Shown here: piece by piece, positions 9,076 through 17,268 of the stretch
How the letters are laid out: every line of letters starts with the position of its first letter
Position numbering within the stretch: the first letter of the stretch is position 1
Notes under the pieces: generated by a model
The model's database searches: none
Told to the model about the DNA's origin: nothing
The model's input: only the letters and a program-made list of their open reading frames with translations
Position numbers and translations under genes: made by a program
Assembly: GCA_028281285.1 (NCBI GenBank)
Contig: JANQKF010000033.1
Span: 248,001 to 312,000 of the forward strand
Direction of reading: 5' to 3'
DNA from: Cyclobacteriaceae bacterium
GTDB taxonomy: Bacteria; Bacteroidota; Bacteroidia; Cytophagales; Cyclobacteriaceae
Length of the DNA: 64,000 nucleotides

Positions 9076-9741
9076 TCAGTTTCGTGATATAACCACTTTC
9101 TTTCTGCGGAGGTCATCGCGTTTCAGACTGGTTACCATAAAACCTGCCACACTTTGGCGACTGATTAGCATGCTGGGCTTTGGGATGTTGTTCATTGATT
9201 CCCTGACATCTGGCTTTTTCGAATTAGTCAGTCCTGCTGGTTGTACAATTGTCCAGTCCAACGGTGAATCAACGAGGAGGTTTTCCTGGCGGGCATGATC
9301 GCGATAGGCAGCTCCGATATTGCTGTTGTCGATAAACCAACGAAACCAGCCTGGAATATCCTTGCGGGTATCATTCACCCCCCAAGCCGAACAAATGACC
9401 ACTCGTTTGATTCCATGTTCCTCAGCCAAAGGAATCAGGGTTTTCATCGTATCGGAAAGTAAAGTGGGAGGGGTCTTCAGCCTGGACCATGGGAAATCAG
9501 TTTTACGCGAGATATTAAGTGCGTTGATGACATGGTTACATCCTTCCATTGCAGTGGACAAATCTCTAGAATTGATAGGACTGCCTTCGAATACAGAAAT
9601 ACGTTCATTTTTTGGAATACGATGACTGTTCCTTGCCAGACAATTCACCTCATAGCCATTGCCTAATGCACTTTTTACAATCAAACGACCTGTCCTGCCT
9701 GTAGCACCCAATATGAGAACTCTATTTTGCATCGAAGTCAT
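9076..9741 (-). CDS. NAD(P)H-binding atypical SDR oxidoreductase
   Basis: A 221-residue Rossmann protein. LILGATGRTGRLIVKSA near residue 8 is the TGxxGxxG dinucleotide loop of atypical short-chain reductases (NmrA/BVR-B-like), and VVICSAWGVNDT is the usual beta-strand after the NA motif. It has no YxxxK catalytic pair, typical for this group. Two starts are possible: 9741 overlaps the end of the DUF2007 gene by 20 bases, 9732 (third codon on) by 11; either way the genes are translationally coupled. Substrate unknown. Confidence 0.8.
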   Translation of the reverse strand: MTSMQNRVLILGATGRTGRLIVKSALGNGYEVNCLARNSHRIPKNERISVFEGSPINSRDLSTAMEGCNHVINALNISRKTDFPWSRLKTPPTLLSDTMKTLIPLAEEHGIKRVVICSAWGVNDTRKDIPGWFRWFIDNSNIGAAYRDHARQENLLVDSPLDWTIVQPAGLTNSKKPDVRESMNNIPKPSMLISRQSVAGFMVTSLKRDDLRRKKVVISRN

Positions 9742-9934
9742 TCATGATTTCAACCGCCTTTTCAACATCCAATTCTGATACCTGGAGTTCAACTGCCAAG
9801 GGAGCAAGGTGATTCATTACTTGAGTCGTAAACTGATTTTTTAAAAAACAGGGGATGCCTTCTGATTCCAACTTTGCCTTTAGAACTGATAGGTCCGATT
9901 CGTAGTGAGATGATTTAATAGTGACGAGGCTCAT
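9722..9934 (-). CDS. DUF2007 small protein
   Basis: About 70 residues. SHYESDLSVLKAKLESEGIPCFLKN followed by a C-terminal VSELDVEKAVEIMND is the ferredoxin-like DUF2007 ('putative signal transducing') family. The start at 9934 matches the family N-terminus (MSLVTIKSSHY); an ATG at 9982 would add a poorly conserved extension. It ends with TAG and overlaps the NAD(P)-binding protein gene. Function unknown. Confidence 0.75.
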   Translation of the reverse strand: MSLVTIKSSHYESDLSVLKAKLESEGIPCFLKNQFTTQVMNHLAPLAVELQVSELDVEKAVEIMNDFDAK

Positions 9935-10059
9935 AGGAGTTAAGATTTTCTTTCGTGGGTGAGCAAAGGAGCTCATTATCATAATACGGAAGTGTTAATA
10001 TAACCGATAGGGTTGACCATGAAAAAGTGCTGACAGCTCATTTTCTTGTGAAAACAAAA

Positions 10060-10086
10060 AAGATCCCTGTCTAAAATAGGGATCTT
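10060..10086 (-). terminator. Intrinsic terminator after SDR gene
   Basis: A perfect 9-bp stem, AAGATCCCT (10060-10068) and its complement (10078-10086), with a 9-base loop. On the minus strand it is followed by a run of T (the AAAACAAAAA block at 10051-10060), 26 bases after the stop of the SDR gene. Confidence 0.8.
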
Positions 10087-10111
10087 AATTTTGGGTGATG
10101 TGCTCTTCTTG

Positions 10112-10984
10112 CTACTGATTGAGGCTTAGCATTCCTTCACTTCCGAAGTTGGAGTAGATTTGCCGAGTAATATCGTGTAGTACTTTGTTGTATTTTTCCA
10201 CACCTTCAGCCATTCCCATGTAATCGACAACAGTTCGAAAAGGCTTCTCACCATGATTCATATCCAGAAGGTCGACTATGGCTTCTGAAACCCTTTCCGG
10301 GCGTTGCATAGGATTAGCTGCTAAAGCCTCTTCGAAGCCTTTCAAAGCCATTTCCGGGACTTCAGCTATATCTCCATAATCGTTTTTTCTCTCTTGATCG
10401 CTCGGTCGCATCAGACTGTCAATAAAGGCAGTAGGCATTCCACCCGGCTCAACGATACATGACTCGATTCCAAACGTGGCAAGTTCGTTCCTGTAGCTTT
10501 CAGCCAATGCTTCCAACGCCCATTTAGAGGAAGAATAGGTGCCGTAAAACGGACCCGAAAGTCGGCCAATACAACTTGATATGCTCACAATTGTACCTTT
10601 GCCTTGAGACCTGAAAATAGGGGCCACTGCCCTCATTACACGTTGTACACCGAATACATTGACATCAAACACTCTCTGCATGTCTTCAACAGTGAATGAT
10701 TCCTGGAGACCTATTGTACCGATCCCGGCATTGTTGATAATGACATCCAAGCCACCAAGTAATCCAACAGCCTTTGAAACACCTTGATTTACACTCGATT
10801 CGTCTGTCACGTCCATTTCAATGATATGGACTCCGGCATCTTTGAGTTCTTTTGCTACCTTTTGATTTTTTCCTTCAACAGATCGCATGGTGCCTGCGAC
10901 TTGATGACCTTTTTGGGCAAGAGCTAGGCTACTCAGTTTTCCAAATGCTCCGCTCGCTCCTGTGATTAATACTTTCTGATTCAT
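10112..10984 (-). CDS. Short-chain dehydrogenase/reductase (classical SDR)
   Basis: A 290-residue classical SDR. TGASGAFGKLSS at the N-terminus is the TGxxxGxG cofactor loop, NNAGIG is the core stabilising motif, SISSCIGR supplies the catalytic Ser, and YSSSK the Tyr/Lys pair. A threonine-to-methionine-rich cofactor loop (GTMRSVEG) is compatible with NADP. Start chosen at 10984 because MNQKVLITGASG is the family N-terminus. The gene lies 3' of an AraC regulator in the same orientation with a ~117-base gap, suggesting that the regulator controls it. It ends in TAG and a hairpin terminator follows. Confidence 0.88.
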   Translation of the reverse strand: MNQKVLITGASGAFGKLSSLALAQKGHQVAGTMRSVEGKNQKVAKELKDAGVHIIEMDVTDESSVNQGVSKAVGLLGGLDVIINNAGIGTIGLQESFTVEDMQRVFDVNVFGVQRVMRAVAPIFRSQGKGTIVSISSCIGRLSGPFYGTYSSSKWALEALAESYRNELATFGIESCIVEPGGMPTAFIDSLMRPSDQERKNDYGDIAEVPEMALKGFEEALAANPMQRPERVSEAIVDLLDMNHGEKPFRTVVDYMGMAEGVEKYNKVLHDITRQIYSNFGSEGMLSLNQ

Positions 10985-11101
10985 ATGATAAGTTTTGTTT
11001 GATTTCATATTCAAATCTCATCAAATGAAAGCCGTTGAAGGTGCACATTTTAGGGAGGGTAGAACACAAATTCCGGAATGGATAGAATCAGACCTATTGC
11101 C

Positions 11102-12007
11102 TTAATTATTTCTGTATTCTTGAGGAGTGAGTCCGGTTTTTGCTTTGAAAAGTCTGCTGAAATAATGTGGATAATTGAAGCCTAAGGTATAAGCGATTTG
11201 GTTGATGGAATCATCAGTTCCCAGCAAACGGGTTTTGGCCTTGTCTATAATGTAGTCATTGATATGATCTTTGGCCGTTCGCCCTGTTTCCTTTTTGAGT
11301 AAGTCACTTAGATAGTAAGTGGATACATTGCATTTTTCTGCCAAATATTGGATAGTAGGCACTCCCAAATCGCTAACAAGATCAGCCGCAAAGTATTCTT
11401 TGAGACATGCTTCGACTTTGGAAACAACATCCTTGTTCTGAGGACTTCTCGTGATAAACTGTCGTTCATAAAATCTCGAACAATGATTCAGCATCAGTTC
11501 AATGGTTGAAACAATAACGGTCTGACTGTGATTGTCAATTCGTTGATCGAGTTCCTGGCTGATCATTTCTACACATTGTGTGATGGTATCTTCCTCTTGT
11601 TTTGAAAGGTGCAAGGCTTCATGGACATCATATGAGAAGAAATTGAAGTCATCAATTTTATCGGCCAATGGCATTCCACGAATAAGGTCGGGATGAAAAT
11701 AGAGTAACCAACCTTGTACTTCACCTAATTCTTGCGACTTAGTAAATGTGAACACCTGATCAGGGGCCATAAAGACCAGTGTGCCTTCGTTGAAATCGTA
11801 ATGATTTCTACCATAGTCTAAGCCACAAGACTTGTCTTTCAGACCTATGTGATACATGTCGGAGGTAACCCTGGTACCAATTCCTTCTTCAGGTATAGCA
11901 ATCCTTGCTGTATCAACAATCGTGATCAAAGGATGTCGGGGTTCTTCAAAACCAAAATGAGAATGAAGTTCTGTGGCCGTCTTATGTCTGATGATTTCTG
12001 AACTCAT
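11102..12007 (-). CDS. AraC-family transcriptional regulator
   Basis: A 301-residue regulator. The N-terminal ~170 residues form a cupin-like sensor (HYDFNEGTLVFMAPDQVFTF), and the C-terminal ~100 carry two helix-turn-helix motifs: IQYLAEKCNVSTYYLSDLLKK and IDSINQIAYTLGF-type second HTH ending in FSRLFKAKTGLTPQEYR, the conserved AraC signature. It binds DNA as a sugar/stress-responsive activator or repressor; the ligand is unknown. The adjacent downstream SDR gene is the likely target. Confidence 0.9.
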   Translation of the reverse strand: MSSEIIRHKTATELHSHFGFEEPRHPLITIVDTARIAIPEEGIGTRVTSDMYHIGLKDKSCGLDYGRNHYDFNEGTLVFMAPDQVFTFTKSQELGEVQGWLLYFHPDLIRGMPLADKIDDFNFFSYDVHEALHLSKQEEDTITQCVEMISQELDQRIDNHSQTVIVSTIELMLNHCSRFYERQFITRSPQNKDVVSKVEACLKEYFAADLVSDLGVPTIQYLAEKCNVSTYYLSDLLKKETGRTAKDHINDYIIDKAKTRLLGTDDSINQIAYTLGFNYPHYFSRLFKAKTGLTPQEYRNN

Positions 12008-12097
12008 AGTTATTACAAAATTGGACTTTTTCGGCTATTCCCTTCAACACATTTTAAGGAACTTCAAACACTTGACTTGTTTTACGATACCGGACGA

Positions 12098-12712
12098 CTA
12101 CTGATCTGCATAGATGTCAAACTCTTCGAATCGTACTTTTCCGAAGTCCTTCACTGTCCAGATATCAGTTTCGCCTTTTTCAGGATCGAAAGAACTGAAG
12201 CTGTCGGCACGGTCTTCATAGAGTAACCAGTAATCTTCCTCTTCAGAATACCTGTAGGTCACTATTCTTGTCCATCGGTCTGAACTTCCACCACTGTATT
12301 CTACTTTAAAACCACCGTTTTCGATGAATATACCACCGTAAGGGTCACCCATCATTCCACCACAAGCATAGCAATACACGGTATTATCACTTTCGGCTAC
12401 CTTTTCGTATCTACCATTGCCTTGCCCCAAAAGAAGGATCAGGGGTCGCTTAGCCAAATCCCCATTGATATCCGAAACTTCTTCTTCATCAGCCCTTTTC
12501 AAAACAAGAATGAAGTCAGTGATATCGTCAAGATTCAAGTTTCCCGATACGCTGTCGAGTAGGGCATAACCTTCAGGGATGAAATGCATTAAGTTTTGAC
12601 TTTCGTTTGGTTTGGATTCGATCTCGGACCGATTATTATCGGTACTTTGGCTGTTACACGACAAAAGAGAAGTTATCAGGAAGGTAGCTGTTAGTGCCTG
12701 AAGTTTTTTCAT
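12098..12712 (-). CDS. Putative lipoprotein of unknown function
   Basis: A 204-residue protein with a lipoprotein signal (MKKLQALTATFLITSLLSC; Cys 19) and an Asn/Ser/Thr-rich linker. The rest reads like a VCBS/FG-GAP-type surface protein: LDSVSGNLNLDDITDFILVLKR and LLLGQGNGRYEKVAESD, then CYACGGMMGDPYGGIFIENGG. These are typical of a Bacteroidota family of small lipoproteins with a single beta-propeller-like unit, often annotated as hypothetical. I place the start at 12712 for the signal peptide. No partner gene is evident. Confidence 0.65.
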   Translation of the reverse strand: MKKLQALTATFLITSLLSCNSQSTDNNRSEIESKPNESQNLMHFIPEGYALLDSVSGNLNLDDITDFILVLKRADEEEVSDINGDLAKRPLILLLGQGNGRYEKVAESDNTVYCYACGGMMGDPYGGIFIENGGFKVEYSGGSSDRWTRIVTYRYSEEEDYWLLYEDRADSFSSFDPEKGETDIWTVKDFGKVRFEEFDIYADQ

Positions 12713-12786
12713 TAAACGAGAAGGGATTACTTTTTTGATCAAAGGAAGTTCTCTAAAACTTCTGAATTATCCTAAGGCGATTCGTG

Positions 12787-13845
12787 TCAAGATCTCCTGA
12801 AATTTTTATAAGAAGTTCTGGGAACATATTTGTCCCTATCGTCCGTGGTATTCTGCATGGCCTGTTGTTCGGCACGATATCGATTTTCTGTAAACCTACC
12901 TCCGGCAAAATCTCCGAGACCCACCGTTGCATATTCTTCCTTTTTTACTCCTGCGTCCGCTGGAACAGCAAGATTATCACTGCTGTGCAAAGTGCCACTG
13001 GTCCACGTATTTGTGGCGGCATGATGTGCATGTACTAATTCGTGATACAATATGGCATCACTCGTACCTTTTACCTGGCTACCACGGGGTTGTCTGAATC
13101 TGTTTGCTCTCGTTGTACCATCCGCATTCAAAATATCCTCTCCGGGTGCATAATTAACTTGTATTCTATGCTCTTGTGGATTTTGATAGCTTTCAAAGGC
13201 TTCTTGTTCCGACTCAAAGGCTTGACGAGGATTTTCTGCTTTGGTTATGTCTATCGGAACGTTGGAATCTATAAGTTCTTGAATCAGGCCACGCCCTGAA
13301 GCTGTCTGTAATATCTTTCCAATGTCTCCCATTGCCCGGGCCTTATGTCCCTTAGTGGCTAACGGATTTTCTCTTCGTTCAAAATTGAAATTTGTATCAC
13401 CCCTTCTTATTGCACTGTACATTCCCAGGATATGTTCAAATGCTGCCGGAGTCACCTGATTTCCTCTTTGTATGGCTCCATGTATGGTCGGATCATGCGC
13501 CTCGTCCACCTCGAAAAGCCTTGACAGATTTTGCCTGTCAATTTCGTCTTCAGTCGGCTCTGTGAATGTACCGTAGTTGGGTTGACGTTGAATCGGTAAA
13601 TTCGATTCCTGGGTGAAGCTCATTTTGTTGTCGTTTCGAGAGGCACTATTGGCCACGGACTGCAATTGGATCAGCTTTGCGTTTCTTTGGCTATTGTCCA
13701 CGAGTTCATGATTGGGATTGAATCTTCTTTGCGGGGTGTTATGGATTGATCCTGGGGAGGTTGTTTTTGAGTCGTGTTCGGTTACCGACCTGGCAGCCGG
13801 AAATGGGCTTTGATGAACAGATTTTCTGTCTTTTTCGAACTTCAT
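12787..13845 (-). CDS. Candidate secreted M91-type metalloprotease effector with injection-system cargo-like N-terminus
   Basis: A 352-residue protein with no Sec signal. The first ~90 residues are low-complexity and polar, and contain ELVDNSQRNAKLIQLQ (47-62), LQSVANSASR (61-70) and LPIQRQ (83-88). This VDNS...LQxxAxxS...PIQR pattern is typical of DUF4157-type and related cargo proteins of extracellular contractile injection systems in Bacteroidota. The C-terminal ~200 residues carry HELVHAHH (HExxH at 268-272), a later EEYATVGLGDF and ENRYRAEQQ, and a terminal RTSYKNF, matching the M91/NleD zinc endopeptidase effector family. I infer an injected protease toxin. No injection-system genes or immunity gene are visible next to it. 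Confidence 0.7.
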   Translation of the reverse strand: MKFEKDRKSVHQSPFPAARSVTEHDSKTTSPGSIHNTPQRRFNPNHELVDNSQRNAKLIQLQSVANSASRNDNKMSFTQESNLPIQRQPNYGTFTEPTEDEIDRQNLSRLFEVDEAHDPTIHGAIQRGNQVTPAAFEHILGMYSAIRRGDTNFNFERRENPLATKGHKARAMGDIGKILQTASGRGLIQELIDSNVPIDITKAENPRQAFESEQEAFESYQNPQEHRIQVNYAPGEDILNADGTTRANRFRQPRGSQVKGTSDAILYHELVHAHHAATNTWTSGTLHSSDNLAVPADAGVKKEEYATVGLGDFAGGRFTENRYRAEQQAMQNTTDDRDKYVPRTSYKNFRRS

Positions 13846-14030
13846 AGGAAGCTTTTGAAATTATTTCATAGGCAAAAGATGACCTACCCTGAGATTGAGA
13901 CAATTTTATATTGAAATATAAAGAATAATTTGTGAAAATCTATTTAAAATGAACATCTAAGACTACAGGTTTGTGAAGTCAATTCTGATTAATACACCAT
14001 AAACCTGGAAGGAGTGAGTGTCCCAAAATA

Positions 14031-14054
14031 AAGGCCCTCTTACAAGAGGGCCTT
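14031..14054 (-). terminator. Intrinsic terminator after hydrolase operon
   Basis: A perfect 10-bp stem, AAGGCCCTCT (14031-14040) and its complement (14045-14054), with a 4-base TACA loop. It is followed on the minus strand by TATTTT. It lies 57 bases past the hydrolase gene and in front of the M91 effector gene. The rest of the 265-base gap (13846-14110) is AT-rich and is the likely promoter region of the effector. Confidence 0.8.
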
Positions 14055-14110
14055 AGGAATCCTTCGTTCACAACTGAAATTGATCAATCTCTTGACACCT
14101 TGGGGTGACA

Positions 14111-15124
14111 TCACATCTTTTCGGAAAACCACTTTGAAGCTTCGGCTACTGATTCGTTCACCTCTGCATCCTGATCATAATAATTGAATTGATGATAGGG
14201 CGATTCCAGGTCGGTTTCCATCCAATGAAGTCGCTTATCTTTAGTATCGATCTTCTCAAAATAGTTTTTGGTATACTGAGGAAGTACTGCCCCATCAGAA
14301 TGTATCATTAAGGTTGGTACACTCAATTCCGCAGCTGTCGGCATTGGGTCGGTGGTGAGCCAATCTTCCCAGGACATCACCGCAAAACGATCTGCACTCC
14401 ATTGGGGTATAGCTCCCCGATCCGGATTTAGGTAATAGTCATAAGGTCCGTACATAGCAGCGTTAGGATCTTCTGTTGAAATTGAGGGGATGTATTGAAC
14501 ACTACCCTGTTCAGCAAATTCTTTTTTTGCTGCTTGTGCTGCTTCGATTTTAGCGTTGACACCTTCCTCACCTCCATAGAATAATTTCACTGCTTCGGCA
14601 TCGTGTAACCAGGAAGCAGCGGTTACCACTGACTTGATTCTACTGTCTTCAGAAGCCGCCATAAGGGTATACATGGCACCTGCACAGACCCCGAATGCAC
14701 CGATTTTGTCTTTATTCACCTGTGATAGGCTTTCCAGAAAGCTTACTGCATTTTTAACATCCACTTTTTTGAGGGCGGGGCTCTCGTAGAATCTTGGTTC
14801 TCCTTCACTTTCTCCAAAGTTTCTGAAATCAAATGCCAGTGTGATGTATCCCTCATTAGCTAGTCTTTCAGCATAGAGGCCCGCCATCTGCTCCTTGACT
14901 GTGGTCCAACTTCCTGAGACCACAATGGCAGGATAAGTTTGATTAGAATCATAATTTTTGGGGTAGAAGAGGTTACCAACTAGTTTTGCTCCTTCACTAT
15001 TAAAGTTTACTTTTTCCATTTTTATTTGATCTGAGAATAGTATTTCGTTTGATGCTTTATTCTGATTTGACTGGCAACTTACAAGGCACAGAACACCTGC
15101 TAATGCCGCTATATATTGTTTCAT
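14111..15124 (-). CDS. Alpha/beta hydrolase lipoprotein with Cys nucleophile (dienelactone hydrolase-like)
   Basis: A 337-residue exported hydrolase with a lipoprotein signal (LAGVLCLVSC). The nucleophile elbow reads G-V-C-A-G (in IGAFGVCAGAMYT), so the usual Ser of GxSxG is Cys, as in dienelactone hydrolases. The Asp (LMIHSDGAVLP) and a late His (YHQFNYYD) are in place for a triad. The N-terminal half has the DFRNFGESEGEP oxyanion region. Substrate unknown. It is the last gene of a three-gene operon (5 bases after the upstream gene) with two NTF2-like proteins, downstream of an AraC regulator. Confidence 0.82.
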   Translation of the reverse strand: MKQYIAALAGVLCLVSCQSNQNKASNEILFSDQIKMEKVNFNSEGAKLVGNLFYPKNYDSNQTYPAIVVSGSWTTVKEQMAGLYAERLANEGYITLAFDFRNFGESEGEPRFYESPALKKVDVKNAVSFLESLSQVNKDKIGAFGVCAGAMYTLMAASEDSRIKSVVTAASWLHDAEAVKLFYGGEEGVNAKIEAAQAAKKEFAEQGSVQYIPSISTEDPNAAMYGPYDYYLNPDRGAIPQWSADRFAVMSWEDWLTTDPMPTAAELSVPTLMIHSDGAVLPQYTKNYFEKIDTKDKRLHWMETDLESPYHQFNYYDQDAEVNESVAEASKWFSEKM

Positions 15125-15129
15125 AATGT

Positions 15130-15561
15130 CTATTTAATTTGATCAATTAGTCCAAAACCACGAGCGGCAACAATAGGGTTGAAGATCTCCAGGTATTCAT
15201 CGATTAATCCGGAATCGTTGAATTTGAAAGTCGAGTAGTAATCGTTCTCGTATGTGCCTGCCTCGTTTCTGAGTTTTATAATGCCTTTATACTGGACATA
15301 AACTTTGTTGGGGTCCTCCATTGCAAGTAATTCATCAATATGGAACTCCATTCCGGCAAAGTTTGGGAATACCGGTGCCCAATAGTTTCTGATCCCTTCT
15401 CGGCCTTCTGCTCCTTCAGGAAACAAGCCCGATGCATAGGGGTTGATATGCTTTCCATCTATCGCGAACAGGTTGGCGATTTCATCGGCATTCTCATTTT
15501 CCAGCGCCCTGAAAAATGCCTTTACTGATGCCTTGTTTTTTTCCGCTATTTCGTTGTTCAT
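15130..15561 (-). CDS. NTF2-like (SnoaL) protein
   Basis: A 143-residue cone-shaped NTF2/SnoaL-fold protein. KASVKAFFRALENENADEIANLFA at the start is the long helix, then a HINPYASGLFPEGAEGREGIRNYW pocket region and a final strand ending ARGFGLIDQIK. The family includes ketosteroid isomerase-like and polyketide cyclase enzymes and many non-enzymes. The residues do not identify a reaction. It is in the middle of the hydrolase operon, 5-6 bases from both neighbours. Confidence 0.78.
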   Translation of the reverse strand: MNNEIAEKNKASVKAFFRALENENADEIANLFAIDGKHINPYASGLFPEGAEGREGIRNYWAPVFPNFAGMEFHIDELLAMEDPNKVYVQYKGIIKLRNEAGTYENDYYSTFKFNDSGLIDEYLEIFNPIVAARGFGLIDQIK

Positions 15562-15567
15562 CGATTT

Positions 15568-16065
15568 CTATTTGAGTCGGTTGATTGCTTTTTGAGGTAA
15601 TGACGTGTTTCCTTCCTGGTATTTGAAATTGAACTTCATTGAAGTGATTCGCCATGAACCTCCTTGACTGATAAGTCCAAAATCATAGGTGCCAACCACT
15701 GTCCATAAGCTACCCTGATCGTCTTTCAAATAATGAGTCGCGGTGCCATAGCAGAGTATTTCTGCCTTATTACCTGAGACAGAGGACATGAAATTGCCCA
15801 GCTGATGATGCGTGTGTTCAAAGCCTGGGAGTATTCCTTTCCATGATCCAACAATTTGCTCAGGACTTAGCTGAGTCGCAGGATTTCCATTCATTGAAGA
15901 ATAGTCCAGTAATACTTGATTGGAAAATGACTGTTTTACCGTTTCCCAATCGCTTTGGTCGGTGGCTATAAATAATCCAATCACCACATCTTTCGGTTCT
16001 TTCATTTTTTGTGCGTTTAGGTTTAACACAATGAGGCTTAATACCCCAGTTACAATGGCTTTCAT
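15568..16065 (-). CDS. Secreted NTF2-like (SnoaL) protein
   Basis: A 165-residue protein with a Sec signal peptide (MKAIVTGVLSLIVLNLNAQ) followed by an NTF2-like domain: DVVIGLFIATDQSDWETVKQSF, a Q-rich TQLSPEQIVGSWKGILPGFEHTHH turn, and WTVVGTYDFGLISQGGSWRI. It is the first gene of the operon with a cytoplasmic NTF2 protein and a lipoprotein hydrolase. Its His-rich pocket (EHTHHQL) could bind a small molecule; that is inference. The start is an ATG with no competing option nearby. Confidence 0.78.
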   Translation of the reverse strand: MKAIVTGVLSLIVLNLNAQKMKEPKDVVIGLFIATDQSDWETVKQSFSNQVLLDYSSMNGNPATQLSPEQIVGSWKGILPGFEHTHHQLGNFMSSVSGNKAEILCYGTATHYLKDDQGSLWTVVGTYDFGLISQGGSWRITSMKFNFKYQEGNTSLPQKAINRLK

Positions 16066-16145
16066 TGTTTTGTTTTTTGTTCAATACAAAGCTCTCGAAA
16101 GAGGGATCGAATCAGTTTATGATTTCAAATGAAGAAGTATTGATT

Positions 16146-17066
16146 TCAAAGATTCACCTGCTGGCGGTAGGCAAGAGGGGTGAGTTCGATGTTTCTTTTG
16201 AAAAAGGAGCTGAAGTTGTTGGGACTGTCAAAATGAAGAGCATAGGCAATTTCCTTTACGCTCCAATCGGTTTGAGCCAAATAGGACTTAGATAAAGAGA
16301 GTAGGTGATTGTGAATGTGGTTCAGAGCCGTAATACCTGAAATGCCTTTCACCACAGCGTTTAAATGGTTTGGGTGAACGCTAAGCTTCTGTGCATAATA
16401 ACTCGTGGAATGGAGATTGGCGAATGTCTCAAGTTGAGCGTTTGGATAAAAACTGGTTTGGATCAAAGTTTGGTAACGTGAGAGTAATTTTAGATCTGCC
16501 GCTTTTAGACTTGATTCGGCTATAGCATCGTCTACCTGTTGTTCAAAGAGTCGTTTTACATAAGTGAGTAAAAGGAATACCTGGGCCTCTATCAACTGAA
16601 ATTTGTCTTCTTCAGCACTATGGTACTCAAGCCATACTTTTTCATAAACCGAAAGTATATTTAGCAGCTGTTCCTGTGGTATGTTGAACGGAATGGACTT
16701 ATCAATCTTCAAAAAAGGGAACATGGCGAGTAGTTGAGAAAGCACCTTTGATTGAGCAATAAAGTCCTGGCTAAACATCAGGTAATACCCCTTCCAATTG
16801 GGAATGATATCCCAGGAGATGATTTGAAAGGGTGTGTTGAAGAAGATCGTTGTTCCCTCTGGAAAATCAGAAAATTGTCCCGTAATGGCTTTTCCATCTC
16901 CATCTGCCTTAATGGCGATGGCATAAAATTCATGCCGAAAGGCGGGCATTTGACTGTGCACAGTCGACATGTTTTCTTCAAAGTTCCTGATGTCAAAATG
17001 AGGATGCTTCGGAGGACTGATGTTGATGCCCTTACAATATTCTGTTATGGTTTTGAAATGCTGCAA
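16146..17066 (-). CDS. AraC-family transcriptional regulator
   Basis: A 306-residue AraC regulator. The N-terminal cupin sensor covers about residues 20-150, and two HTH motifs follow: LHSTSYYAQKLSVHPNHLNAVVKG and WSVKEIAYALHFDSPNNFSSFFKR, ending at LTPLAYRQQ. The start is a TTG at 17066: an in-frame stop lies directly before it, and the next Met (codon 33) would delete the cupin N-terminus. It lies 80 bases upstream of the NTF2/hydrolase operon in the same direction and probably regulates it. Confidence 0.88.
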   Translation of the reverse strand: MQHFKTITEYCKGINISPPKHPHFDIRNFEENMSTVHSQMPAFRHEFYAIAIKADGDGKAITGQFSDFPEGTTIFFNTPFQIISWDIIPNWKGYYLMFSQDFIAQSKVLSQLLAMFPFLKIDKSIPFNIPQEQLLNILSVYEKVWLEYHSAEEDKFQLIEAQVFLLLTYVKRLFEQQVDDAIAESSLKAADLKLLSRYQTLIQTSFYPNAQLETFANLHSTSYYAQKLSVHPNHLNAVVKGISGITALNHIHNHLLSLSKSYLAQTDWSVKEIAYALHFDSPNNFSSFFKRNIELTPLAYRQQVNL

Positions 17067-17243
17067 CTATTTAGCAGATGACAGTTGACTGGAAGTTGGT
17101 GAGAACTTAACTGATATCCAATTCAGCGTGGATGATTATGGAATCTGTTGTTGAAAGGTGACATTCTTCGAGATGAGTTTTGATAAAGCAGAACTTTTCT
17201 TCAAAAGTCTATTCAACTAGCCTCCCTGATTCTTAGCACTTCT

Positions 17244-17251
17244 TATATTTG
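17244..17251 (+). promoter_or_regulatory. Bacteroidota-type -7 promoter box
   Basis: TATATTTG is an exact match to the TAnnTTTG -7 element used by Bacteroidota sigma factors. It lies 18 bases before the ATG at 17269, which supports that start over an upstream one at 17251. I see no clear -33 TTTG. Confidence 0.55.
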
Positions 17252-17268
17252 TGCTTTTGCCTTCTTTG

